From: Stropharia rugosoannulata
Taxonomy: Eukaryota > Basidiomycota > Agaricomycetes > Agaricales > Strophariaceae
Direction of reading: 5' to 3'
NCBI GenBank assembly: GCA_028532985.1
Contig: JANCIK010000003.1
Location: forward strand, 10,001 to 74,000
DNA: 64,000 nt
In this document: positions 53,572 through 64,000 of the stretch, in pieces
How positions within the stretch are numbered: position 1 is the first letter of the stretch
How the letters are laid out: the number at the start of each line of letters is the position of its first letter
Made by a program: the position numbers and the translations under genes
The notes under the pieces: generated by a model
Told to the model about the DNA's origin: nothing
Seen by the model: only the letters and a program-made list of their open reading frames with translations
Databases searched by the model: none

Positions 53572-55024
53572 CTATGTGAGACTCAGTTACTATGTTCTTG
53601 GGAACTCGGCAATTCGGACAGTATGCTTGCCGATGACTGAGGTGTAAATTGAGTACTTACGCAACTGGCAGGAGCAGGTAGTGCGTACATGTATACATAC
53701 AGTACATGCTCTAATTCCACCTTATGTCATGTGCATGTCTCTTGCTAGGTCTTTAGGCGCGTTTCTTCTCCACTTCTCTGTCCATTCAGTCGTCGAATCA
53801 ATTCGCCGCAATTGTCGGGCCAGCTGCGACCCCTGCATTTTGAAGTTTCAGCAAGACAAGAAAAATTGAATGAGTTGACCATATCTGTCAACTCTACGCT
53901 TCTCTCATGCTTACCCATGCCATTCGGGGCAAGCACCGCAAGCCCATTTCCAACACACGAACTTTACGTAGTAAGAAACTAACCAGAACTGGATTATCAG
54001 GAAGCTACTCTTCGGCTGCGTTTTCTTTTCTCCCGCGACTCGCGTATTGTTTTCCCCTCTATTTGACGCTGCAGGCGAACAACTGTATTTTTCCATGATG
54101 TTAGATTTGTTACCAGTCGCCGTTTCTTCCTGTCATTGATGTTGGATCAATTATAACCTGATGATATGATAAATATCATCTGGTTAATTATTAATGCCAC
54201 TAGGGACCGAGAATTTAACGTTTAGAGCTACAGCGCCCGGCATATAAATGCGGGGCAATCATTGATCAGTGGGAGGAAATATTTTTGGAATATCCCAAAG
54301 TGCGTACGTGTTTGTTGTATTTCTCCATTCCTCTCACGTAGTTCCTCATGATAGTGAGCCGTAGCGTCAACGATTCCTTTGGCAAAATAGGTCAGTCGAC
54401 TCTCTCTCCTTATTTTGTGGGGACGCCGGGCTTTGCCGTTACCCGCTAATTATAAATTTGTACCACTTGTCCCCGTCGAGCCATTCACATCATTGAACCA
54501 CATGAGACCACATGTCATTGCAAAAAATCTCACAAGGCCGCTGTCCATTTTCCACATCATACGTTTGCCATTTCAACCCACTGAACATGGATCTAGAAGC
54601 GAATGTAGACAAGCAGACTCAGAGAACTTCTATCATGAATACCACACCATGAATACCACTCCAGTCCACAGCCTGCATCATCCCGCAAACAATTGTATGT
54701 TTGAGGCTTAAAGTTGAATGTGGTCTTGGCGAACTTAGCGCTAGTCTGTCTGGCCTTCGCTATTACAACTGCCATAACAACGTACCAGGCCTGACCTTAG
54801 GCTGAAAATGTGGAACCTGGTAAGGGCAGCGGCGCCTTTTCATCAAGGATGGGTCATTAGCTGTCTTTAGCAACATCAATTGCCCATGATCGATCTTCGG
54901 TCGGCGCTTTTATAGCGTATTCCCATTCTACCCCACATATATATACACGGCGGTTTTCTAAAAGTTATCCTTTTTCAGTTTTCCCGGGCGTTTCACGCCC
55001 CCTCCTTTCTCCCCTAGCTTGGCT
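53572..55024. other. Intergenic with TATA elements
   Basis: No gene recognised in 1.45 kb. CATATAAATG at about 54240 and TATATATA at 54938-54945 are present. The latter lies about 80 bp upstream of the next start codon and is probably its TATA box, followed by a CT-rich leader. Confidence 0.5.
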
Positions 55025-57069
55025 ATGGCGCTTGAACCATCTTCTGTTGACATTGCGAAGACATATGGCTCCCTACTTCTGGGCGGCCTGTTCGCGTCTT
55101 TGTGAGTGATGGTGGTCCTCTTATAATTATAATTTGCGTACTAAACAGGGCCTCAAAAGACTATCCGGTCTAGTCGTGGTTCAGGTCGTGCTGTATTTCA
55201 AGTTATATCCCAAAGACACTTGGCCGTTCAAGGCGCTGGTATGTAATTCTCAGCTGGGAAGGGCAGTTTTCAAACCGGATAGGGAAGGTGCTTGCCGTGT
55301 GGTTGTTAGATACAGGTCATACTGCATTCATATGGTCCGCACTCTGGAGCTACATTATCGACAACTACGGAAAACCAATGAATATCGATGACATTCACTG
55401 GTAGGTACTTAGTTCGATCGTAATCAAGCAATTGAGAACTAAATAATGACCAGGAATGTGGCGGTATGCATTGTATCTTTGATTTACAACCCTGATCGCT
55501 GACTTTGGTGGTTACGACAGTTGACTATCGTAATGACCGTAAGTTTGAATCGTCTTGCACTATGGTAGTATTATTCACAGTAATCTATTAGGCCATCCTC
55601 ACTTTCTTAGTCCACATGTACGTCCACAATACCGCTAGATAGCTTTCTCTACCTCACAGGTTTTCAGATTCTTTGCGACCCGAATTATTTTGCGTGCGTA
55701 CCGTGAAGGTCTGCCTTAAACATTTAACACTCACATTCCGAGTTTGAACCAGTCAGCAGACGGAACTTCTACCTCACTACTCCGATCGTAAGTCATTTCT
55801 ACTGTAGATGGGCCGTACTTACAACCTATCTATCTCAGGTAATGCTTGCATTCTTACGGCTAGGTGGGATATAGTATTTCGAAGGCGAGTTTTCTTGTGC
55901 ATTGACGTATCTTCAATCATCCAGTGTCAGCTTCAGGTTAGTCAGTTACATTGATTAAGCTCGCTTTGCGACCTCCGAGAGCATAATTACCAACTAATTC
56001 CACAATCCAGTTACAACTGCAGAAATGTAAGTTTATCTGCTTCCGTCAACACCAACTAGAATCAAGCATGAAACAGGTTGCACTTGAAAAAATTCTCCGT
56101 GTTCAAGGCAGAAATCCGTGTAAGTTGCGTATTACCTGTTCTATCCCTCTCCTAGAGCAACTTCGTAGTGGGTATTCACCACAGGCCTCGGCCTTTCGTC
56201 ATTGGTGGACATCTTGATTACTGGATCACTTTTTGTGTTACTTCATAACAGTCGCGCTGATGCTCCCAGGTAATGGTTTTTTTTTTTTTTGATAAATCTT
56301 ACAACTCGCTCATTACTCTTTTCAGTCTTACTGCTGTCATTGATACACTCATAAGATACGCATTTGAAACGGGTTCTTTGACTTGGTATGCTTCATTTTG
56401 ATTATACTTCAGTATTACTCAGTGTGCCGTCCAGCGCTGGCACAGTGATATCCATGATTTGCGTGCGTTATTTTCATACAATTTTCATACTGGTTTTTGT
56501 CACCTGCTAACTTTGTGCAAAACGCTCATTTAGTGGTTGACGATGCCTAACAACCTCATCTTCCTTGGCCTGCATTTTGTCATCGGAAAACGTACGTGTC
56601 ATCCACACGAGTTCTGGTTAAACCTTTACTCACATGAAAATAATGTATTAAAGTATACGCCAATTCCTTGTTGGTCACGTACGCATTATGGTCTTGTATT
56701 TTTATTGACTTGGCTGACATGCAAGACTAGGCTGAATACCAGGGATACTATTCGTCGCAGTCGTTCCCTTTCCCGAGACTTTAGTGGAGTACCTGTGCAT
56801 ATCCTAGATTCGCGTCGTCAAGCAGTTGCGGCAATTGAAATGGGTGACCAGTACATCGTACGTGCTTTTCTTGTTTTCTATTGGGACTATCTGAGCATAA
56901 CACGAAACGTTGACTTATAGCTATCTCGAGCCCAGATAGACTCTAAAATATCCAAATCGCAGACTATAGTGAGCAAGAATTTTTTGGAGAATATAGACCT
57001 TCATTGACATGACATCAACTATAGACACAACTGGAAGTCAATGTAGAACGAAGTGTTACATACGAATAA
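55025..57069 (+). CDS. DUF6534 multi-pass membrane protein
   Basis: ATG 55025 opens MALEPSSVDIAKTYGSLLLG. Splicing at a CAAAAG acceptor gives LFASLLSGLVVVQVVLYFKL, the standard DUF6534 start. Many tiny exons follow: TGHTAFIWSALWSYIIDNYG, NRNFYLTTPIVMLAFLRL, LGLSSLVDILITGSLFVLLH, LTAVIDTLIRYAFETGSLT and TMPNNLIFLGLHFVIGK. The end is a short exon LEVNVERSVTYE with TAA at 57067-57069. About seven membrane segments are expected. The family is expanded in Agaricomycetes and its role is unknown. The exon carrying the usual GKLYxNS segment is unclear, so the exact model near 56590-56750 is uncertain. Confidence 0.7.
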
Positions 57070-57399
57070 GTAAACAACGACAGTCCTTTGCTTACCATTT
57101 TTGACTCACAGTATCATTAATTGCTATCTATCTCTCCTTTATCACTACACTCACTCATTAAAATTTTGTATTACCTTGATCAAATCATTAACTTATATTA
57201 TATGACTTGCCCCAAAGATATCTTTGTAAAGAGTAGATTAAGGTATGAAATCATTACACCGGAAGATCCAAAGTGGACAAGTCAAACCGTACGAAGAGAA
57301 GGGAATTATATATACAGGAAAGGGAGTCATGTTGAAATAAGTACAATAAGTCTAAACAGTGTACATATATACAGAAGCGATACAAAAGGGTATGACAAT

Positions 57400-60300
57400 C
57401 TATGTTTTCTTCTTTTTGTTTGATCTCTTAGCTGAGGTGTTATCGACCGGAGTAGGAGGACGTGACTCTTGCTTCTCAATCTTTTGCACTTCCTCAATAC
57501 CACGTTTCTGAAATTAGCAACAAACGTCAGAGCGAATCATACGAGTATTATAACAGAATGTTGCACACCTTGCCCTTGGTTGGTTTGAGTTTAGCTTCTT
57601 CCGATGCTCTTAGCTCCTCTTCCTTTTCAATCATGCCAAGTAACGTATTGCAGCGTCTTTGAAGCTCCTGAGGCGATCGGCTCTTGAAGAACCAGTCAAA
57701 CCGAAACACGGGAAACTCTGTAATGTCTTTCTTGATGCGTTCGTAGACGTCGTCTGCTTGCATGCCGTAGTGAAAAAGACGAACCAGCAGATACCTGTCC
57801 TCTTCTTCGCTATAAACTTTGCCCTTGGTGGTCGGGTAGTTAAGCTCCAATTCCTGCATGGGATAACGAACAGAGTTTATTTTCTTCGATAGAAGCATTT
57901 CAAGGTTTTCGCGTTTGTTACGTTTTGCCTCACCCTCCTCAATGCGCGTCTTGATGCGTGGATACTCGGCCAAGGTTTTGCATTTTTTATGAAATACCTT
58001 AAGGTACTTCTCAACGTCCTCTGTGGTCTTGTCCTGGATTTCGGCAGCCAGAGTCGATGGGTCAGCATCCCTACACAAGAATAAGTCAGGGAAATTCCTG
58101 TAAACGTCGACGAGATTCTTACCACCCATTCGTTTCCATTCCTCTTATCAATTGTTGGAAATCACGCCGGCTCCATTCAGGAAATCCTTGGAGTATGTAT
58201 TGTTCTTTCCTTTCCATGTCGTCGTCATCCAGAGGTTCGGCTGAAGTTACATTAGAACTCTCTACAGGTCAGATTACAGCACCACAAACCTGTATCAATG
58301 AACTCCTGTGCAGCGAGGCGTTCTTCCTCTAATTTCTCTGGAGTATCCTCAGGTCCAGCAGGCTCTCGAGCCACAGCGGGAATACCGTTCAGCCTCTGAA
58401 ATGATGGTTAGAAATGAATTTCAGCCTGATGACCTTTGTACCTTGTGAACCGCCAATTCGCGCTCTTGCAGAATGGTTAACTCGGGAGGGAAAAACTGGA
58501 AGTCTTGGCTAAAAAAAAAATTAAGGAGAATATTCGATAACTGTGAGGGAAGTACCGACATGACAATTTGTTTTGGTGCGCGAGGTATTTTCGGCGTTTT
58601 GTCCACCTTCGATGGTCCCGCTCGTAACGTATCCTTGAAGTAATTGTCTACTGAGTAATTCGATTTCCGTTCCCGTTTGGATAGGGAAAGAAGGTTGAAA
58701 TTCAGAGCTTTTTTCTAAGGAAGTCTTAAGTGTTTGAAAGCATAAAGAAATCGGCAGACTACCGGTGCTTACCCCTGCGCGGAAATCCTCGCCCTCCCAT
58801 TGCTGCACCGATGCATCAGATTTGAAATTGTTCAAATCTTCCAGATTTAGCCCTTCGTATTTGCTGTTGAGCTCAATAGTGCGCTCTTCTCCACGGGCAA
58901 TAATAGCATCGATATCCTCGTTGATTAGGTGTCTATAAGGATACATGTTAGAAGTGTTGCGAAACATTTTGTTATATTCACCCACTCTTCCGAAGCGTTG
59001 ATAATTTTTTCTGCCCCATGCGTAATCATCTCCAGCAACTCCTCCTTGTTAGCCGCAGCTACAAACACCTGAGAGAATGATCACTATATGTAAGGAATCG
59101 ACTCACCCTTCGCCTGTTGAGTGCGGCCTTGTTGAATAACCAGTTGATCCAATCGCAATTTCTGAGCTGCCCGTTCCAGCATCCTCTCCTCAACGCTTCC
59201 TTCTGTGACAAAGCGGAAGACGTAAACCTGTTTAGTTTGGCCAATACGGTGGGCACGGTCCATAGCTTGCAGGTCAGCCTGGGGATTCCAATCGCTATCG
59301 TAAAGGACAACAATATCCGCTGTAGTGAGGTTAATACCAAGACCCCCAGCACGTGTGGTCAGCAGGAAGATGAACTTTTCACTGCCCGGTTTGTTGTACT
59401 CATCGATTGCTGATATTCGGTCTTCGTGAGCGGTACTACCATCTATACGGCAATATTCTTGGAAGGGAGTGTATAATTAAGCCACTGTTGCAATAAAGAA
59501 TGCAAATAACACCTACTGTAGCCACGGAACAAGCAGTAATCTTCGAGAATATCCAAGACTCGGCTCATTTGACTGAATATCAGTACTCTGGACCCTTTCT
59601 CCTTCATACTGCCCAATAGCTTGTCTAGAATAATCATCTTTCCAGAATTTTGAATGAGATGTTCATCTGTTGTGTATGGTGGTCCGGGTTCAGCGCCGTC
59701 AAACAGATATGGATGGCAGGTGACCTTGCGAAGCTGTGAAGTAAAGTTATTGAGTAGGTGAGGTAATGTGCAAAAAAGGAAAACCTGTTATACATACCTG
59801 CATGACCATATTCATCAATCTCGTTTTCCCCTCTTTCTTTCCTGTTAGGCCATTCACAGCATCGATGTCTTTTTCAAGGACAGACCGATACCACTTTCTT
59901 TGCATATCCGTAAGACCGACGTAAATATTGATCTCCTTTTCTACATTTGGCCATTAATATAGCGCATTGTGCAGAAATGACGGTATGCTTACTGGGCAAC
60001 AAACTCTTCTCTACGTCAGACTTTACTCGTCGCAGCAAAAACGGTCGTAAGATTTTGTGTAATGCCTCGACCACCTTCTTGCTCTTTTCTTCCTCTTCCT
60101 CCGCGCCTGTAGCATCTTTATGCAAGAAGCTATCGAGGTCCTTGTAATGAACGAAAATTTCGGGACATATAAAATTGAGCAATGAAAAAAGTTCCTTGAG
60201 GTTATTTTGCAAGGGCGTGCCGGTGATTAGGAGTCTGCCGCGGGAAGAGAACTCCCGCACAATTTGGGACAACATGCTGTCCACGTTCTTGATTCGATGG

Positions 60301-61684
60301 GCCTCATCGATGACAATGTATTCAAACGAGAATTTCTTGAGTGGGCCCTGTTCAATAAGGCACATCTCATAAGACGTAATGCAAACTTCAAAGTCTTGAG
60401 GGATCAACCGGGTTGCAATGATCTCTGCACGTTCGTCCTTAGTTCCTGTGAGCGTGACGACGTTGAAATCAGGAGTCCAATTAGCAAACTCTCTTGCCCA
60501 ATTCTGCAAGGTAGACTTGGGAACAACGACGAGGTGAGGACCAGAGATATCTTTGTAGTGTTTCAAGTATGCAAGAAACGAGATAGTTTGCAACGTTTTG
60601 CCCAGGCCCTGTGGTCTAGTTAAAATAATGATGTATTCAACCATATATAATACACACCATTTCGTCAGCGAGGATACCATTGAGCCCATTGTGATGCAAA
60701 GAGACCATCCAATTGAGACCTTGAAGTTGGTACCCTCGCATGGTTCCGTTGACGACTGTGCCATTGGTCGCAAGTTAGTATGTAAGCGAGGGGAAAAGTA
60801 AAACAAAAACTGACAGCTGGGCGAGGTTTCGAATACGAATGGTTGGTCGTTTCCGTCTAAGCCGGCCTCTCCATCTTTCAACATTTCTTCGTCTTCTTCT
60901 TTTTCGGATTTCCGGTGACGCGCGTTATTATCACTGAGGCGAATCAGCAAAACATTGATATTTTTGATAGCAGACATTTACACTGGTTTCTTGCGACCTC
61001 GCCCCTTCGGTTTCGGCTGTGCATCCATAAGAGCGGCATACTCAGGATCGGAAGCTCGCTTCAAGCTGTAAGTACCTTTAAATTAATGATTGCAATTGGG
61101 TTTCACCTTGATGTCGACAAAGTGTTTGAATAGCTCCGTCTGTCCAAGAAGATATGAATACCGTTTAACAGCATCCGCAATCTGTAAACCGTATGTAAGT
61201 ACAAACGAGCACTTCCATGTCATAGTTGTGACATTTACCTTTGCTTTATCCATTTCTTTCCGCTTCTGTTGCAGCTGACCTTCATCTGCTTTCCGTTTCT
61301 GCTTTTTCTTCTGTTTGTCTGCAGTGGCTTGTTTCTTTGCCTGTGCCACCGTTTCCTAAACGTACAGTCCGCGTATGTCAAGCCGACACACTAGAAAGAA
61401 GAAAATGAATCAACCTTTGAATCTTCTTGGTCACTCATGAGCTCGTCTTCTTCGAAATTCTCTGGTTCATCGAATTCACTTTCTCCGTCCGCGCCCTGAC
61501 TTACCTAAACGCGCAATTAGCATTGATGGTATGTATGCAATGAAAACATACCTGGCGCGACACAATATTACTGGGTACGACATCGCTCAAGATGTCCTCT
61601 TCCATGCGATCCCCGACTGTGAATGTCTGCAGGGCTAGAGTCAGATTAAGGCAAAAAGGTAAAATAACGCAAACTGACGCTCAT
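57400..61684 (-). CDS. ISWI-family chromatin-remodelling ATPase
   Basis: Start proposed at 61684 (MS, then spliced to [19 protein letters not shown]). An acidic and Lys-rich N-terminus with [19 protein letters not shown] comes first. The SNF2 ATPase follows: [39 protein letters not shown] (Walker A), [12 protein letters not shown] (DEAH), [20 protein letters not shown], and helicase [36 protein letters not shown] and [17 protein letters not shown]. The HAND-SANT-SLIDE end is present ([18 protein letters not shown], then [20 protein letters not shown], then [18 protein letters not shown]) and gives the ISWI rather than CHD or SWI2 assignment. Over a dozen short introns and no disruptions. The last exon ends in a basic tail with TAG 57400-57402. 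It slides and spaces nucleosomes in the nucleus. Confidence 0.93.
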
Positions 61685-62390
61685 CACTGGGTTGGTGGTT
61701 TCGAAAGAAGGGATACAACGTGACAGTGACCTACGTGATGGTACGCGACAAAGTAAGCCCGTGATCTACTTATGTACTTGTTGGCCGTTCGCGGCCCGTT
61801 ACTCCGAGTCGGATCAAAGTAGGATTTCAAGAATTTATTCGTTTGTTGTTCGTTTGGTTTGCGTGTGGAGTGCTACTACTTACATAGCTACTTACTCGTA
61901 GACTTTTTAGCTTGGGTTTAACGTACCCACATGAACCTCAACTTGGGCTTGATTTTGACCTGCATTTCGGATGATACTACTCAGATACTACTATTTATAT
62001 AGAACGGGGTTTTACCTGTGGTGGGCGGCCAGGAAGTGACCCAAAAGAACACGTTATGATACAATTATAATAAGGCCGACTGCATTTCTGCTAATGTAAA
62101 AGAGAACAAGATTTTCTCGGAAGCTGAGACAGGTAAAATGAAGAATAGGAAGCAAAATATTCCGAACCTATACAACAAGCTCCTAAAGATGCGACGAGAA
62201 GTCAGTCTTGGGGCGGTTATCCATCCCCTACTTCAACCCTACTTTGAACTTTCTGTGATCTTAAAGATCACAGAAAGTCGCGGAAAAAAGCCAACTGTGC
62301 GTCAGTCCAAACATTATTACCGTTTCTGTAGCTTGTCAGATATATAAAAAATCGATGCATGAATTTATTAGTTCTAGATAACATTATTAT
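61685..62390. other. Intergenic between HisRS and ISWI genes
   Basis: 707 bp serving as the HisRS 3' flank and ISWI promoter. No gene beyond short chance frames. Contains the perfect palindrome at 62248-62278. Confidence 0.5.
62248..62278. repeat. Perfect 15-bp inverted repeat, 1-nt spacer
   Basis: ACTTTCTGTGATCTT, a single A, then AAGATCACAGAAAGT. It lies 113 bp past the HisRS stop and 560 bp upstream of ISWI. It could form an RNA hairpin in the HisRS 3' UTR or be a dimer-binding DNA site. Confidence 0.8.
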
Positions 62391-64000
62391 TTACTACCCC
62401 AGGTTTTCCAGGCATCTGTTGCCTTCAACCAATCTATAATTTCGGTCCTCTTTACCTGAGTACCCTTATCGGCGCTCTCGATTTTAGCCTTCTTTCCGTC
62501 AACGAGTTCCCAACGCTGTTCCTTGACGGTTACTAAACCAGCAGCGACTTCATCTGCTCCAAGGATAATGGCGAATGGAACCTCATCCTTTTCACCGGCA
62601 GCAAACTGAGCCGCAATTTTTGGTTTGGACTTAGCCAGGAAGTCAGACTAAAGAAGAATTTAGCCATTCATCGCAGCATTCAAGTGCTCCAGACTTACCT
62701 TAATTCCAGCCTTCCTGAGTTCGCTGACAAGGCGAACTCGTTCCTCGAGTAATCCGTCTCCTGCACTCATGACAAAGACCATAGTATCCTTTGTGCGTCC
62801 GCCTCTTTCTGACCATTTTGGCCACAGGAGCGCAAATACTCTGTCCATGCCAATACTCACGCCGATACAGGGAATACCAACTACGCCGCCGACAGTCATC
62901 GCCTTCTTGCCTTCTTTCGAGCTGGGGTCAACACCAGCAGCGCCAGCAAGGAAAGCACCAACCAGACCGTCGTAGCGTCCACCAGCACCGATAGAGCCTA
63001 CACCAACCTGCGACTCATCGACCTCGGGTTCTTCATCGGGAGAATCAATCTTAGCCGCCTTTTTCTTTTCCTTGAGGGCAGCGGCAGCGGCCTCGGTCGC
63101 AGCAGGAGTGCTCGCAGAAGCAACCTCTGTAGGCTTGAATCCAGGGGGTGCGCTTGCTTCAACGACGGCTTCGTAGATTATACCAGTATAGTAATCAAGT
63201 CCACGGGCAAGAGAAAGGTCAAAGGATATCTGGCTAAGCGTAAGATAATGCGAAGTACTGTGTTGAAAAGTTGTACTTACCTTGTCGAGAACATTGTATG
63301 CCCGCAAGAGCTTGAATAAGAGTTCCATATCAGCTAGGCCTTCTTTCGCACTCTTATTGGAAGTGAGCGTTGCATCGGCTTGAAGCTGTGTAAGAAGTTC
63401 CGGTCCACCCTTGTATTTAACATACTCTCCAATACGGTCAGCGATCGCACCATCGAGACCTTTCTCCTCTGTCATTTCTTTCCGTACTTCAAGCCACGGG
63501 AGCTAGGCATAGAGTAAATAAGATAAGTATACTCGGACATAAATCACTCTTACCTTGTCGAGCTTGTCAACCGCAGACGAGATACTTCGAATCTTGTCTG
63601 TGGGGACTCCGCACACAGCAAAGAGACCATCTAGAACTTTGCGGTGATTGAGCTACAGATTGTTTTAGTATTGTTCAAAGGAACAAGGCCTAGCAAGCGC
63701 ATACCTTGATTGTGTATTCACCAACGTCTAGCCTTGTCAATACGGTGCAAACTAGGCTGATGATTTCAGCATCAGGAATCATAGAGTCCCAAGTGCCCGC
63801 TATATCGAAATCCTGCAGCGTAAAGTCAGTTTGTATCCAAAGTCGGACAGGCTACGCATCCTTACAGCCTGCATGAACTCGCGCATTCTACCCTTGCTCA
63901 TGACTGGTTGATCTCTGCGATACACCTTGCCAATTTGCCAGATCTTCCCTCCGATACCACTTCCTTCGCCTCCTCCTGTTCCTCGAGTCATAGCTAACCA
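62391..64000 (-). CDS. Histidyl-tRNA synthetase (5' end outside the window)
   Basis: Class II aminoacyl-tRNA synthetase that charges tRNA-His with histidine. Visible in order: [20 protein letters not shown] (motif 2), the insertion domain, [10 protein letters not shown] (the His-specific HisA motif), [15 protein letters not shown] and [20 protein letters not shown] (motif 3). The anticodon-binding domain ([37 protein letters not shown]) follows, ending [12 protein letters not shown] at TAA 62391-62393. A Lys/Ala/Glu-rich insert sits between the HisA motif and motif 3. Several introns of about 50 nt. The N-terminus (WHEP region, motif 1) and any mitochondrial presequence are off the edge. Confidence 0.95.

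Overview
The window looks like nuclear DNA of a mushroom-forming basidiomycete (Agaricomycetes). The grounds are introns of about 50 nt with GTRNGT donors and YAG acceptors, a Plavaka transposase, a fungal TET/JBP-type gene, a Mug135-like gene, DUF6534 and GMC oxidoreductase genes, and chromodomain Ty3/gypsy elements. About 1-46 kb is transposon-derived and about 49.7-64 kb is ordinary gene-dense DNA.

Left block (1-17 kb). AAAGAC-rich arrays end in a shared 22-bp terminal motif (CATCAGGAAAA-N-CACTTTTTTG) at 4321 and, inverted, at 16875. The 12.55-kb unit between them holds a DUF6532-like gene (-), a Plavaka transposase (-), a small basic-tailed gene (-), a GC-rich hairpin minisatellite, a TET/JBP-type dioxygenase gene (+) and an F-box/LRR-like gene (+). 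A third terminal motif at 533 is the end of a second copy. The transposase, dioxygenase and F-box-like genes are broken almost only by TGA codons, as expected from CGA to TGA decay. A 782-bp TA-flanked TIR element sits in a Plavaka intron.

Middle block (18-39 kb) is a four-level nest. An old, decayed chromodomain gypsy element was hit by a solo LTR and by a 5'-truncated LINE (13-bp duplication, poly-A tail). The LINE was hit by a young gypsy element (531-bp LTRs that read identical, TSD TCCCG) with Tf1/sushi-type self-priming geometry and two extra ORFs after pol, one with two CCHC knuckles. That element was hit by an apparently intact copia element (311-bp LTRs, TSD CGGTA) with a half-tRNA-iMet type primer site.

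Second nest (39-46 kb). Putative gypsy LTR sequence with two kinds of internal repeat is followed by a second LTR into which a solo LTR inserted (TSD ATGT). Next comes a copia pol remnant split by a 770-bp solo LTR (TSD GGCAT), itself split by a 1.85-kb chimera with a tRNA-like head and LINE tail (13-bp TSD). The copia 3' LTR truncates the last exon of a Mug135-like gene.

Right block (46-64 kb). The order is Mug135-like gene (-), a retroelement LTR/gag stub, tetraspanin (-), and a secreted GMC oxidoreductase (+) sharing a 192-bp divergent promoter with the tetraspanin. Then come a DUF6534 membrane protein (+), an ISWI chromatin remodeller (-) and histidyl-tRNA synthetase (-, running off the window). 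These genes look intact. All coordinates and splice sites were read by eye, without alignment software.
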